Below the pieces are notes generated by a model that saw nothing but the letters and a program-made list of their open reading frames with translations, was not told the origin of the DNA and made no database searches. A DNA stretch of 64,000 bases, taken from Pseudazoarcus pumilus. Lineage in GTDB: Bacteria > Pseudomonadota > Gammaproteobacteria > Burkholderiales > Rhodocyclaceae. Of the stretch, positions 17,244 to 26,502 are shown piece by piece. Numbering within the stretch: the stretch's first letter is position 1; every line of letters begins with the position of its first letter. A program made the translations under genes and the position numbers. The DNA is taken from positions 2,976,001 through 3,040,000 of the forward strand of contig NZ_CP025682.1 of assembly GCF_002872475.1 (NCBI RefSeq). The letters run 5' to 3'.

Positions 17244-18110
17244 TTAGCGCGAGCCTTTGACGAATCCCACCACCTCCTCCAGCGTCGGCGCGAACCCACG
17301 CAGCGGTGGCGACAGCGAGCCGATCAGCGTGGAGTGGCCGACCCGGTCGTAGTAGCGCTCGGTCACCGGGACGCCAGCCGCGCGCAGCTTGGCAGCCATG
17401 GCGCCGGTGTTGCGCTCGGGCTCGACGAGCAGGTCCGGCGTGGCGGCGATCAGCAGCGCCGGCGGGGAGGCGGCCGACGCATGCACGATGGGCTGCGAAT
17501 CGGGTGGCGTGTCGGGGTGGTGGAACACCGGCTTCACGCTGGGGTTGATGATGGGCAGGAACTCGTAGGGGCCGGCCAGGCCGAGCCAGCCGGCCAGCGC
17601 GTCGGTGCTGCTGCCGGCGGCTTCGAGCCAGCGCGCGTCGAGTGCGAGCATCGCCGCGTTGTAGGCGCCTGCGCTGTGGCCCATGACGAACAGGCGGTGC
17701 TGATCGCCGCCGTATTCACCCGCCGCGCGTTGCGCCCAGGCCACGGACTGCGCGCTGTCGACGAGGAAGTCCGGGTACGTGACTTCGGGGTACACGCGGT
17801 AGTCCGGAATGACCGTGACGATTCCGCGCGCGGCCAGCGCGTGGCCGACGAAGGCATAGTCCGCGCGTGCGCCGCCGCGCCAGCTGCCGCCGTAGAAAAA
17901 CACCACCACCGGCGCCCCGCGCGCATCCATAGGCGCATACACATCGAGCCTGCGCCGCTCGCCCTCGCCCTCGCCATAGGCGATGCCGCGCACCTCGCGC
18001 ACATCCTCACCGGTACCGAGCGCGTTGATGAGGCTCAACGGGGAACAGGCCGCGAGCGTGAGCAGGATGCTCGCAACCAACAACTTGCCGATCGTCATCG
18101 TCGATTTCAT
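17244..18110 (-). CDS. Lipoprotein alpha/beta hydrolase (carboxylesterase-like)
   Basis: 288 residues from the ATG at 18110. The signal peptide ends in lipobox LAAC. The hydrolase core has the oxyanion loop VVFFYGGSWRGG, the nucleophile elbow GHSAGA and a terminal GHSTLIG with the catalytic His. It belongs to the BD-FAE / esterase-lipase group acting on small esters, anchored in the envelope. A start 12 bases downstream (MTIGKL) is equally possible. Confidence 0.85.
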   Translation of the reverse strand: MKSTMTIGKLLVASILLTLAACSPLSLINALGTGEDVREVRGIAYGEGEGERRRLDVYAPMDARGAPVVVFFYGGSWRGGARADYAFVGHALAARGIVTVIPDYRVYPEVTYPDFLVDSAQSVAWAQRAAGEYGGDQHRLFVMGHSAGAYNAAMLALDARWLEAAGSSTDALAGWLGLAGPYEFLPIINPSVKPVFHHPDTPPDSQPIVHASAASPPALLIAATPDLLVEPERNTGAMAAKLRAAGVPVTERYYDRVGHSTLIGSLSPPLRGFAPTLEEVVGFVKGSR

Positions 18111-18174
18111 GACTGGCGCCGCAACCTGAACAACTCGATCAGAGTTGCGCTTGGCACCACCGGTTCCAGGGCAC

Positions 18175-19278
18175 TCAGTGAGTACGGCGCATGGCCGCAA
18201 AAACGGTGCGCATGATTTCCAGCCCGAGCCCGGCCGCCAGCGCCCAGGCCGGGTTGAAGACGAAGGCGACGGCGGCGGTGATGCCGATCACCGGCCAGCA
18301 GTCCGGGCGCGTGGCGAAGAGCCGCTTCGAAAAGGCCAGATCAGCGCCGGCGACGACCAGCAGCGCACCGGCGATTGGCAGCGGGAAGGCGGCGAGCAGG
18401 GCTGCGGCCGACTCACCGGCGAACAACGCACTGGCGAGCAGCACGACGCCGAGCATTACGGGGGCTGCGGCGCTGCGCGCGCCAAAGCGGTGCTGCGCGA
18501 CGACGCCGCCGGCACCATGGCACATCGGCATCGCGCCGAAGGGCGCCAGCACGAGGTTGCCCAGCCCGGTGGTCAATGCCAGGGTGCGCTCATTCGCGCG
18601 CGCCGCCCGCTCGTGGAACAGACTGGCGGAAACCGCCGCGGTGACGATGATGGCGTTCGACAGCGTGAGCGGGATCTGCGGCAGCACCGCGTATTCGAGC
18701 GCGCGCGGAAGATCCGACCAGGACGGCAGCGCGAACTGCGGCAAGGCCGGACCGAGGCCGGCGAGCGTCGGCACCTCATCGGTCAGGCCCAGCCACGGCG
18801 CGGCCAGCACCACAATCACGCCCAGCGCCAGGAGCGGCACGCGCGTCAGGAACATGGCCACGACGGCGAAGGCCAGTGCGCCGACCCCCAGTAGCGGGGC
18901 ATCGGCCATCAGCGCCCCACCCAGCCACATCATCGACAGGCCCAGACCCAGCGTCAGGCCCAGCGTGACCGACTGCGGAATGTGGCGCGCGATCCACGAA
19001 AGGCCGCCGGTGAGCGCCAGCACCAGCACCGTGGCGCCGATCAGCAAGCCCGCCATCGCGACTTCGCCGGGTGTGAGCCCCGAGGTCAGCAGCACGGCCG
19101 ACACCGCCTTCATCGGCTGCACCGCCATGGGGATGCCATAGAACAGCCCGGCTGCGATCAGGGCGACGCCGAAACCGAAGAAGACGCCGACCGCACTCAG
19201 CCCGCCGACCGTGACCGCACCAACCGCGTAGGGCAGGAAGGTGCCGAGGTCGCCGCAGGCGCCATTGGCTTCGCGCAT
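18175..19278 (-). CDS. MOT1-type molybdate/sulfate permease
   Basis: 367 residues with ten or more hydrophobic segments. GDLGTFLPYAVGA and GIPMAVQPMKAVSAVLLTSG are the two MOT1 signatures; a second FGAMPMCHGAGG motif lies in the other half. MOT1 proteins import molybdate. The ATG at 19278 is eight bases after the stop of the ABC ATPase gene; a GTG 27 bases earlier would overlap it. It forms an operon with the tungstate-type ABC genes. Confidence 0.85.
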   Translation of the reverse strand: MREANGACGDLGTFLPYAVGAVTVGGLSAVGVFFGFGVALIAAGLFYGIPMAVQPMKAVSAVLLTSGLTPGEVAMAGLLIGATVLVLALTGGLSWIARHIPQSVTLGLTLGLGLSMMWLGGALMADAPLLGVGALAFAVVAMFLTRVPLLALGVIVVLAAPWLGLTDEVPTLAGLGPALPQFALPSWSDLPRALEYAVLPQIPLTLSNAIIVTAAVSASLFHERAARANERTLALTTGLGNLVLAPFGAMPMCHGAGGVVAQHRFGARSAAAPVMLGVVLLASALFAGESAAALLAAFPLPIAGALLVVAGADLAFSKRLFATRPDCWPVIGITAAVAFVFNPAWALAAGLGLEIMRTVFAAMRRTH

Positions 19279-19286
19279 ACCGCTTT

Positions 19287-20015
19287 TCACAATGCCATGC
19301 GCCACGGCAACTCACCCTGGATGAACAGACGCGCCTCCTCCGACGCGGGACGCGAGAAGAATCGACGCATCGGCGTGTGTTCGCGCACGGCGCCGGCGCT
19401 CATGAAGATCACGTCGTCGCCCAGCCGCGTGGCCTGACCGAGGTTGTGCGTGGTCATGACGATGCGCGTGCCGTCGGTACGGATCTCGCGCACGATGCGC
19501 TCGACCTCGGCGGTGGCCGAAGGGTCCAGGCTGGCGGTGGGCTCGTCGAGCAGCAGCAGGCGTGGGTTGGTCAGCCAGGCGCGCGCCAGCGCCAGGCGCT
19601 GCTGCTCACCGCCGGACAGGTGCCGGGCGCTGTCTTCGGCCCGATCGGCCAGCGCGACGCGTTCGAGGATCTGCGCGGCGCGGCGGCGGCGTTCGGCGCG
19701 CGGCACGCCCAGCGGCTTGAGACCCAGCGCGACATTCTCCAGCACCGAGGCGCGGATCATCATCGGGTGCTGGAAGACCATCATCACGCCGCGCTCGGGA
19801 CGCGGACCGCCGGCCCATTCGAGGGTTCCGGCCGAAGGCTCGATCAGTCCGCACAGCGTGCGCAGCAGCACGCTCTTGCCGGCGCCGTTGGGGCCAAGCA
19901 CGAGAGTGATGCCCTCGGCGCCGAGTTCGAGGTCCACGCCGTCGAGCACCGTGCGTCCGTTGGGCTCGAAGCGCACACCGCGCATGTGCGCCGGAAACAT
20001 CGTGGCCTCAGCCAT
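19287..20015 (-). CDS. tupC: Tungstate/molybdate-type ABC transporter ATPase
   Basis: 242 residues. Walker A GPNGAGKS, signature LSGGEQQRLALARA and Walker B LLLLDEPTASLD are all intact. The start at 20015 overlaps the permease stop by eight bases. Similarity of the pair to TupBC/WtpBC rather than phosphate or sulfate systems comes from the permease and the MOT1 neighbour; specificity is inferred. Confidence 0.82.
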   Translation of the reverse strand: MAEATMFPAHMRGVRFEPNGRTVLDGVDLELGAEGITLVLGPNGAGKSVLLRTLCGLIEPSAGTLEWAGGPRPERGVMMVFQHPMMIRASVLENVALGLKPLGVPRAERRRRAAQILERVALADRAEDSARHLSGGEQQRLALARAWLTNPRLLLLDEPTASLDPSATAEVERIVREIRTDGTRIVMTTHNLGQATRLGDDVIFMSAGAVREHTPMRRFFSRPASEEARLFIQGELPWRMAL

Positions 20016-20709
20016 AGCGGCGCATCGCCCAGCCACGCATCAGATGCGCCACGGCATTGAGGATCAGGATGACGCCGAGCAGCACGATGCCCAGCGCAAT
20101 CGCCAGCGGCAGGTCGCCCTTGCTGGTCTCAAGTGCGATGGCGGTGGTCATCACGCGGGTGACGCCATCGATGTTGCCGCCGACGATCATCACCGCGCCG
20201 ACTTCACTCATCGCCCGGCCCAGCCCGGCCAGCACGGCGACCAGCAGGGAATGACGGCAGTCATAGAGCAGCGTCGTGAGGCTGTGCCACCAGGAAAAGC
20301 GCATCACGAACAGTTCCTCGGCGTAGCGCTGCCAGGCATCCTCGACCACCTGGCGCGAAATGGCCGCCATCAGCGGAATGACGAGGATGGTCTGCGCGAT
20401 GACCATGGCCGTGGGGCTGAACAGCAGGCCGAACTGGCCGAACGGCCCGGAGCGCGACAACAACAGATACACGACCACACCGATGACGACGGCCGGCGCA
20501 CCCATCAGCGCGTTGACCAGCACCGTGCCGACCTGCTGACCGGGCCAGCGGCCGATGGCGAGAATCGCCCCCAGCGGCAGGCCGATGATCGTACCCAGCA
20601 CCACCGCCGTGCCGCTGACGCGGATCGACAGCCACACGATCTCGGCCACACGGGCGTCGAAGGTGGCGAGCAGGGAGAAGGCGTCGGAAAAGGTGGCGGC
20701 GAAGGACAT
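20008..20709 (-). CDS. tupB: Tungstate-type ABC transporter permease
   Basis: 233 residues, about five to six hydrophobic segments, with the binding-protein-dependent permease loop AGLGRAMSEVGAVMIVGGN typical of TupB/WtpB. It heads the operon tupB-tupC-MOT1. No periplasmic tupA lies upstream, where it is normally found; the next gene is a brnTA antitoxin. The binding protein must come from elsewhere, perhaps the modA-like protein at 40626. Confidence 0.85.
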   Translation of the reverse strand: MSFAATFSDAFSLLATFDARVAEIVWLSIRVSGTAVVLGTIIGLPLGAILAIGRWPGQQVGTVLVNALMGAPAVVIGVVVYLLLSRSGPFGQFGLLFSPTAMVIAQTILVIPLMAAISRQVVEDAWQRYAEELFVMRFSWWHSLTTLLYDCRHSLLVAVLAGLGRAMSEVGAVMIVGGNIDGVTRVMTTAIALETSKGDLPLAIALGIVLLGVILILNAVAHLMRGWAMRRYG

Positions 20710-20819
20710 CGGATGCGGCGGTGCGCGTTACGCGCAGGGAACGCCGCACTCTACGGTGCGCCGCAAACGCGGACAATATGAAACGCCGTGCATAGGGGCG
20801 GCACGTCGGCCCGAACAAC

Positions 20820-21095
20820 TCAATCCTGATGCCGGATCGCGGATTGTCCTTCGTGCGACGTTGCGGAACTCGACAGCTGCTCCAGGCGCTCGGCCAACCA
20901 GACCTTGATGATCGATTGGCGGGTGACTCCGATGCGGCTCGCTTCGCGGTCGAGCGATTCGATCATCCACGTGGGGAAATCGACATTCACCCGCTTCTGG
21001 AGCTGATTCGGACGACGTGCGCTCGACAGGTCCAGATCGTCGATCACATCGTCATTCCCGTCGTCGAACTTCTTGTCAAACTTATTTGCTTTCAT
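20820..21095 (-). CDS. BrnA-type ribbon-helix-helix antitoxin, second module
   Basis: 91 residues. An acidic N-terminus (DDGNDDVIDDLDL) precedes a ribbon-helix-helix (QKRVNVDFPTWMIESLDREA, GVTRQSIIKVWLAERLEQL). It overlaps the BrnT toxin gene by 14 bases. The C-terminal SLIKVWL/SIIKVWL helix resembles that of the first brnA. Confidence 0.85.
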   Translation of the reverse strand: MKANKFDKKFDDGNDDVIDDLDLSSARRPNQLQKRVNVDFPTWMIESLDREASRIGVTRQSIIKVWLAERLEQLSSSATSHEGQSAIRHQD

Positions 21096-21348
21096 AGAGT
21101 TCCACCTCCCGCGGACGGGATCGCCGCACCGAAATGATCCGGACCGTCCGCCCGCGATAGGTAATCACTGCCGACCAGCACTTGCCGTCGATTCGTCCGA
21201 TGACGAGCGAGCGCGGCTCGTCCGTGGAGCGCGCCGCGATCTCGACAAAATCAGGGTCGTTCCACAAACGCCGGGCAACGCTGAAATCGACACCGTGCTT
21301 GGTGAAGTTGGCCCGGCTCTTGTTCTCGTCGAACTCGAACGCGTACAT
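21082..21348 (-). CDS. BrnT-family toxin, second module
   Basis: 88 residues: YAFEFDENKSRANFTKHGVD and RIISVRRSRPREVELYES give the complete BrnT fold. Start at the ATG at 21348, immediately after an inverted repeat. Toxin-first order. Confidence 0.88.
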   Translation of the reverse strand: MYAFEFDENKSRANFTKHGVDFSVARRLWNDPDFVEIAARSTDEPRSLVIGRIDGKCWSAVITYRGRTVRIISVRRSRPREVELYESK

Positions 21349-21368
21349 AAGGATAGAAACTATACCTT
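21349..21368 (-). promoter_or_regulatory. Operator/promoter of brnTA-2
   Basis: On the coding strand AAGGTATAG-TTT-CTATCCTT, an imperfect inverted repeat that contains a TATAGT -10-like box and abuts the brnT start codon. Confidence 0.5.
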
Positions 21369-21387
21369 AATCGCACACGCGCAAGGC

Positions 21388-22467
21388 TCAGAAGGCCGCG
21401 ACGATCTCCACGGCGCGTTCGACGTCCTCGCGGTCGACGTCGAGATGGGTGATCCAGCGCAGACGCTGAACCTTCTTCGACGACGACTGGTAGGGGCCGC
21501 CGGAAACCCTGACCTTGTGGCGGGACAGGTGGGCCAGGAATTTGGGTGCGAGCTCGGGATCGACGTCGATGAAGAGGATGTTGGTGCTCGCGTCCGGTAC
21601 TTCGATGCGTCCGGCAAGCTTGTCGTTGGCGGCCACGGCCTCGCGCAGGCCGCGCGCGAGGTGGCGGGCGTTGTCGTGGTCCTCGCTCATGCGCACGACG
21701 TTGTTCTCCAGCGCGTAGATGCCGGCCGCGGCCAGCATGCCGGCCTGGCGCATCGCGCCGCCGAGCATCTTGCGCACGCGCTTGGCCTGGCGGATGAACT
21801 CCTGATTGCCCAGCACCAGCGAGCCGACCGGCGCGCCCAGGCCCTTGGACAAACACAGCGACAACGAATCCCAGCCCTGGCAGATCTCGTTGGCGCGGTC
21901 GAACGGCTGACCGCCATCGCGCTCGACGCGATCCATCGCGGCGTTGAACAGGCGCGCGCCGTCGATGTGGGTCTTCAGGCGGTGGCGCTCGGCCAGGGCC
22001 AGCACCTCGCGCATGTAGGCCGGGGGCAGTACCTTGCCGCCCGTGGTGTTCTCGAGCACCACCAGCCGCGTGCGCGCGAAGTGCGGGTCGTCGATCTTGA
22101 TCGTGCCCTCGATGTCGGCCAGGTCGATGGTGCCATCGGCGCGGTTTTCCAGCGGCTGCGGCTGGATCGAGCCGAGCACCGCCATGCCGCCGGTTTCCAT
22201 GCGGTAGGTATGCCACTGCTGGCCGACGATGGCCTCGTCGCCGCGGGCGCAGTGACACATCATCGCGATGGTGTTGGTCTGCGTGCCACTGGGCGCGAAC
22301 AGCGCGGCCTCGAAGCCGAGCATGTCGGCGGCCATCTCCTGCAGGCGGTTGACGGTGGGGTCGTCGCCCAGCACGTCGTCGCCCAGGGGCGCGTCGATCA
22401 TCGCGCGCTTCATCTCGGGCGAGGGCTGGGTGACGGTGTCGCTGCGAAAGTCCATGGTCTTGGTCAT
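21388..22467 (-). CDS. ltaE: Low-specificity L-threonine aldolase
   Basis: 359 residues. Fold type I PLP enzyme; the Schiff-base Lys is K208 in [14 protein letters not shown], with [10 protein letters not shown] supplying the ring-stacking Asp. It cleaves threonine, allo-threonine or related beta-hydroxy amino acids to glycine and an aldehyde. The start at 22467 ([13 protein letters not shown]) matches the family. It is the last gene of the minus-strand arm of the TRAP catabolic locus and may act on a beta-hydroxy amino acid intermediate; that link is inference. Confidence 0.88.
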   Translation of the reverse strand: MTKTMDFRSDTVTQPSPEMKRAMIDAPLGDDVLGDDPTVNRLQEMAADMLGFEAALFAPSGTQTNTIAMMCHCARGDEAIVGQQWHTYRMETGGMAVLGSIQPQPLENRADGTIDLADIEGTIKIDDPHFARTRLVVLENTTGGKVLPPAYMREVLALAERHRLKTHIDGARLFNAAMDRVERDGGQPFDRANEICQGWDSLSLCLSKGLGAPVGSLVLGNQEFIRQAKRVRKMLGGAMRQAGMLAAAGIYALENNVVRMSEDHDNARHLARGLREAVAANDKLAGRIEVPDASTNILFIDVDPELAPKFLAHLSRHKVRVSGGPYQSSSKKVQRLRWITHLDVDREDVERAVEIVAAF

Positions 22468-22557
22468 CGGCGGATCACTCGAATGTTGCGGTGCAATATC
22501 AGTGTAGCCCAACGCGGCCCCGCGTCGAGACCGAAAATGCCTGATGCTTGACCGCGG

Positions 22558-23769
22558 TCAACCGAGTTCGATCGCACCACTGGCGGCGAGCGCGTCGATC
22601 TCGGCGTCCGCGTAGCCGGCGTCGCGCAGCACCTCGCGCGTGTGCTGGCCCAGCGTCGGCGCGGGCGTGACGACCTTGCCCGGTGTCTCGCTGAACTTGA
22701 TCGGCAGTCCCAGCGCGCGCGTCCGCCCGGCCCTGGGGTGATCGAGTTCGACCACCATTTGGCGCGCGAGCGTCTGCGGGTCGGCGGCCATCGCCGCGAT
22801 GTCGTTGATGGGGCCCGCGGGAATGCCGGCGGCGTCGAGATCCTCGAGCCAGTCGGCGGTACTGCGCTGCTTCAGGTGGTCGCCGAGCAGGCGGGCGAGC
22901 TCCTCGCGGTTGGCCATGCGGTCGCTGTTGGTCGCAAAGCGTGCGTCCTCGATCAGCTCCGGCGCGCCGACCAGGGTGGCGATGCGTTCCCAGTTGGCCT
23001 GATTCGCCCCGCCGATGTTGATCCAGCCGTCAGCCGTCGGAAAGGCCTGATACGGCGCAGCCAGCACATGGGCGGAGCCGGTGGGCTTGGGCGACACGCC
23101 GGTGGCGAAGTAGATCGCCGACTGCCAGAAGGTCTGCTGGATGCCGGCTTCCATCAGCGAGGTGTCGACAAACTGGCCCTCGCCGGTCTTGAGGCGATGC
23201 ACATAGGCCGAGACGATGCCGATGGTGGCCAGCAGGCCGGCGTTGATGTCGGTCACCGGCGGGCCGGACTTGACCGGCGGGCCGCCAGGATCGCCGGTGA
23301 TGCTCATGATACCGGACACGCCCTGCGCGATCAGGTCGAAGCCGCCGCGCTCGGCGTACGGGCCGGTCTGGCCGTAGCCGGAGATCGAACACCAGATCAG
23401 CGCCGGGTTGATCTTGCGCAGCGCGTCGTACCCCACGCCGAGCTTTTCCATCGTGCCCTTGCGGTAGTTCTCGAACAGCACGTCAGCGTCTTTCACCAGC
23501 CGCCGCAGCACTTCGCGCCCGCCCTCGGTCTTGAGGTTGAGGGCAATCGAGCGCTTGTTGCGGTTGAGCATCATGAAGGCGGCCGATTCGCCATTGACCT
23601 GCGGCTCGGCATAGCGGCGCGAGTCGTCGCCGCCGGGGATCTTCTCGACCTTGATGACGTCCGCGCCCATGTCGGCCAGCAAGGTGCCACAGGTGGGGCC
23701 GGCCATGATCTGCGCGAGTTCGAGAACCTTGACGCCGGCCAGCGGGCCGGTCTTTTGCTTGCTGCTCAT
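22558..23769 (-). CDS. Class III (CaiB/BaiF-type) CoA transferase
   Basis: 403 residues. Family signatures: GVKVLELAQIMAGP with the ADP-binding loop, DVIKVEKIPGGDDSR, NRNKRSIALNLKTEGG, and the catalytic Asp in GGFDLIAQGVSGIMS. It moves CoA between organic acids, for example from succinyl-CoA to an incoming dicarboxylate. It is coupled by an ATGA overlap to the upstream enoyl-CoA hydratase-like gene. The actual acid is unknown. Confidence 0.9.
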   Translation of the reverse strand: MSSKQKTGPLAGVKVLELAQIMAGPTCGTLLADMGADVIKVEKIPGGDDSRRYAEPQVNGESAAFMMLNRNKRSIALNLKTEGGREVLRRLVKDADVLFENYRKGTMEKLGVGYDALRKINPALIWCSISGYGQTGPYAERGGFDLIAQGVSGIMSITGDPGGPPVKSGPPVTDINAGLLATIGIVSAYVHRLKTGEGQFVDTSLMEAGIQQTFWQSAIYFATGVSPKPTGSAHVLAAPYQAFPTADGWINIGGANQANWERIATLVGAPELIEDARFATNSDRMANREELARLLGDHLKQRSTADWLEDLDAAGIPAGPINDIAAMAADPQTLARQMVVELDHPRAGRTRALGLPIKFSETPGKVVTPAPTLGQHTREVLRDAGYADAEIDALAASGAIELG

Positions 23770-24542
23770 CACTTGCCTTTCCATTCGGGACTGCGCCGGG
23801 CGATGAAGGCTTTCACGCCCTCGCGGAAGTCGTCGCTGCCGTAGCAGGTGTGAATCAGATCCTCGCCGCCGGGCAGGCTGTGCATCACCAGACGCCGCAG
23901 GCCTTCCTTGACGGTGCGCTGGGTGACGGGGGCGAGCGCGCTCAGGCGCGAGACGAGCCTGGCGGCCGCGGCATCGATCTCGTCGGGCGCGCATACCTGC
24001 TGCAGGAAGCCGCATTCGAGCGCCTCATCGGCGTCGGGCATTTCGGCGAGCATCAGCATGCGCTTGACGCGCTGCTGACCGAAGGCCGCGACCAGACGTG
24101 CGAGGTTGGCCACCGACAGCGTGTTGCCCAGCGTGCGTGCGATCGGCACGGCGAAGCGCGCGCCCGGCGTTGCGATGCGAAAGTCGCAGGCGGTGGCGAT
24201 CGCCAGGCCGCCACCCACGCACCAGCCTTCGACGATGGCCACGGTGGGCATCGGCAACTGCTCGACCAGCGCCAGGCAGGTGTCGATCTTGTGTTCGTAG
24301 TCCACCCCGGCGTCGCCGTCGAAGCCGCGGAACTGCTCGATATCGGTGCCGGCGACAAAGGCCTCGCCACCGGCGCCGCGGAAGGTCACGACGCGCACCG
24401 TGGCGTCGTCGCGCACGCGCTCGCAGATCTCGCCCAGTTGCGCGTACATCGCCCAGGTCATCGCATTGCGCGCCTGCGGACGGTCGAAAACCACCGATGC
24501 CACGCCGGGATCGATGGTCAGATGAACGCTGCCTTCACTCAT
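23769..24542 (-). CDS. Enoyl-CoA hydratase/isomerase-family protein
   Basis: 257 residues, complete crotonase fold. The oxyanion-hole segments are AGTDIEQF and GWCVGGGLAIATACDF. Where hydratases carry catalytic Glu residues the sequence reads PIARTLGNTLSVANLARLV, without the usual PE. It may therefore be an isomerase, decarboxylase or thioesterase rather than a hydratase; this rests on comparison by eye. Its stop overlaps the CoA transferase start, so both should act on the same CoA ester. Confidence 0.85.
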   Translation of the reverse strand: MSEGSVHLTIDPGVASVVFDRPQARNAMTWAMYAQLGEICERVRDDATVRVVTFRGAGGEAFVAGTDIEQFRGFDGDAGVDYEHKIDTCLALVEQLPMPTVAIVEGWCVGGGLAIATACDFRIATPGARFAVPIARTLGNTLSVANLARLVAAFGQQRVKRMLMLAEMPDADEALECGFLQQVCAPDEIDAAAARLVSRLSALAPVTQRTVKEGLRRLVMHSLPGGEDLIHTCYGSDDFREGVKAFIARRSPEWKGK

Positions 24543-24560
24543 GGGAATCTCTCGGAAGAC

Positions 24561-24584
24561 GGCCCGGGGGCATGGCCCCGGGCC
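24561..24584 (-). other. Intercistronic stem-loop
   Basis: Perfect nine-base stem (GGCCCGGGG with CCCCGGGCC), six-base loop, between the TRAP large permease stop and the crotonase start. No T run follows, so it is more likely an RNA-stability or processing element than a terminator. Confidence 0.5.
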
Positions 24585-24593
24585 GGGTTTGCA

Positions 24594-25877
24594 TCAGCGG
24601 TAGAAGTACTCCACCAGGAACATCGGGATGGCCGGCACGTAGGTGACCATCATCAGCAGGAAGAACAGCACGCCGATGAAGGGCAGGTTCACCTTGGTGA
24701 CCTTCCACATGTCGGCGCGTGCAATCGAGCACGAGGTCGCCAGCACCGAGGCCACCGGCGGGGTCTGCTGGCCGATGCCCAGGTTGAGCGTGACCACCAG
24801 TCCGAAATGCACCGGGTCGATGCCTACCGCGTTGACCAGCGGCAGCACGATGGGCACGACCAGAATGATCGCCGCCGCCGAGTGCAGGAACAAGCCGCAG
24901 ATCAGGAAGAACACGTTGAGCATCGCCAGCACGACGTACTTGTTGTCGGTGAAGGACGTCATCGCGGCCGCGATCTGTTGCGGCATCTGCAGTTCGGTGA
25001 GCAGGTGGCCGAGCAGCGCCGAAGCCGCCACCAGCAACATCACCACCGCGGTCTGGATGCCACCGTCGAGCATCGACTCGTACAGGTGTTTGAGATTGAG
25101 CTCACGGTAGATCACGCCGCCGATGAACAGCGCCGCCAGCACCGCCAGCGCCGCGCCCTCGGTGGCCGTGACCCAGCCGCCGAAGATGCCGCCGAGGATG
25201 ATCAGCGGCAGCGTGAAGGCCCAGCCGGCTTCCTTGCCGGTGTCCTTGAGCTTCTTCCAGCTGAAGACTTCCTCGACCGGATAGTTGTAGCGCGTGGCGT
25301 ACCAGTAGGCCAGGCCCATCATCATCACGCCGCCGAGCACGCCGGGCACGATGCCGGCGACGAAGATCTGCACCACCGAGGCGTCGGCCATGACCGCGTA
25401 CAGGATCATCGGGATCGACGGCGGAATGATCACCGCCAGCGTCGCCGAGGAGGATGTGACGGCCGCGGCGAACTCCTTCGGATAGCCCTTCTTCTTCATC
25501 GCCGGGATCAGGATCGAGCCCATCGCGGCCACGTCGGCCACGGCCGAGCCCGAAATCTCGGCGAAGAACAGCGAAGTGCCGATGTTGACCATCGCCAGGC
25601 CGCCCTTGATGCAGCCGAAGATGGCCGAGGCGAAGGCGATGAGGCGGCGCGACAGGCTCGACGAGTTCATGATCGCGCCGGCGAGGATGAACAGCGGGAT
25701 GGCCAGCAGCGGGAAGTTGGTCGCCCCCGAGAACATCGTGATCGCCGCCGAGAGCAGCGAATCCATGCCGTGGGTCGAGATCATCACGACCATCGCGACG
25801 ACGCCCAGCGCCACCCCGATGGGCACGTTGATCAGAATCAGGGCCACCAGGCCCAGGAGCATCAGGAGACCGGTCAT
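24594..25877 (-). CDS. dctM: TRAP transporter large permease (DctM)
   Basis: 427 residues with about twelve hydrophobic segments in the DctM layout (NVPIGVALGVV, PLFILAGAIMN, IPPSIPMILYAVMADASV, TATEGAALAVLAAL). It is the ion-coupled subunit of a TRAP system importing an organic acid. It overlaps the dctQ gene by four bases. Confidence 0.93.
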   Translation of the reverse strand: MTGLLMLLGLVALILINVPIGVALGVVAMVVMISTHGMDSLLSAAITMFSGATNFPLLAIPLFILAGAIMNSSSLSRRLIAFASAIFGCIKGGLAMVNIGTSLFFAEISGSAVADVAAMGSILIPAMKKKGYPKEFAAAVTSSSATLAVIIPPSIPMILYAVMADASVVQIFVAGIVPGVLGGVMMMGLAYWYATRYNYPVEEVFSWKKLKDTGKEAGWAFTLPLIILGGIFGGWVTATEGAALAVLAALFIGGVIYRELNLKHLYESMLDGGIQTAVVMLLVAASALLGHLLTELQMPQQIAAAMTSFTDNKYVVLAMLNVFFLICGLFLHSAAAIILVVPIVLPLVNAVGIDPVHFGLVVTLNLGIGQQTPPVASVLATSCSIARADMWKVTKVNLPFIGVLFFLLMMVTYVPAIPMFLVEYFYR

Positions 25878-26398
25878 TTTTTCAGTGCCTCCATCAGCTC
25901 GCGCTCCTCGGCATCGATGATGCCCTGGCCGCGCGCCTGCTCCAGCACTTCGGGCAGACTCAACAGTTGCGCGATGATGAACAGCACGGCGCCGATCGGG
26001 ATGACCGACTGGGTCAGGCTGGTCGGGATGTTGCGCATCGTGACCATGGTGTCGCCCTCGAGGATCACGAGCACCTGATAGCCATACCAGGCCAGCAGCG
26101 CGAAGAAGGCGATGATGATGGCCTCGGCCAGCAGCACCACCGGCACACGCATGGCCGGCTGCAGCGAATTGACGAGACCGGGAAAGCCGATATGTGCGCG
26201 CTTCAATGCGGCGAGCGCGGCGCCGTAGTAGGTGAGCCAGGCGAGCAGAATGGATGCCCCCTCGTCATACCAGACCAGCGACCAGCCCATCTTGCGGTAG
26301 AAGACGCCGGTCAGTACGACGACGGCGAGCGTGCCGAGCAACGTGATGACGATGCCGGTCAACACGCGATCGAATACGGTTCTTAGCGTGGAGAACAC
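25874..26398 (-). CDS. dctQ: TRAP transporter small permease (DctQ)
   Basis: 174 residues, four hydrophobic segments with the DctQ features KMGWSLVWYDEGASILLAWLTY (partly shown) and AHIGFPGLVN. It bridges DctP and DctM. It is coupled to dctM by overlap and separated from dctP by a strong stem-loop. Confidence 0.9.
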   Translation of the reverse strand: MFSTLRTVFDRVLTGIVITLLGTLAVVVLTGVFYRKMGWSLVWYDEGASILLAWLTYYGAALAALKRAHIGFPGLVNSLQPAMRVPVVLLAEAIIIAFFALLAWYGYQVLVILEGDTMVTMRNIPTSLTQSVIPIGAVLFIIAQLLSLPEVLEQARGQGIIDAEERELMEALKK

Positions 26399-26453
26399 GT
26401 TGGTGAATCCTGTTCAGTTCGTTCGGGAGACGCGAAAGCGAGGGGTAAACCGG

Positions 26454-26492
26454 ACCGGCCCTGCATGCGGGGTTGCCACAAGCAGGGCCGGT
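26454..26492 (-). terminator. Stem-loop attenuator after dctP
   Basis: Perfect 11-base stem (ACCGGCCCTGC with GCAGGGCCGGT), 17-base loop, between dctP and dctQM. Without a long T run it is likely a partial terminator or 3' protector giving more binding protein than permease, a known arrangement in binding-protein operons. Confidence 0.6.
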
Positions 26493-26502
26493 GTCGCGGC
26501 AG

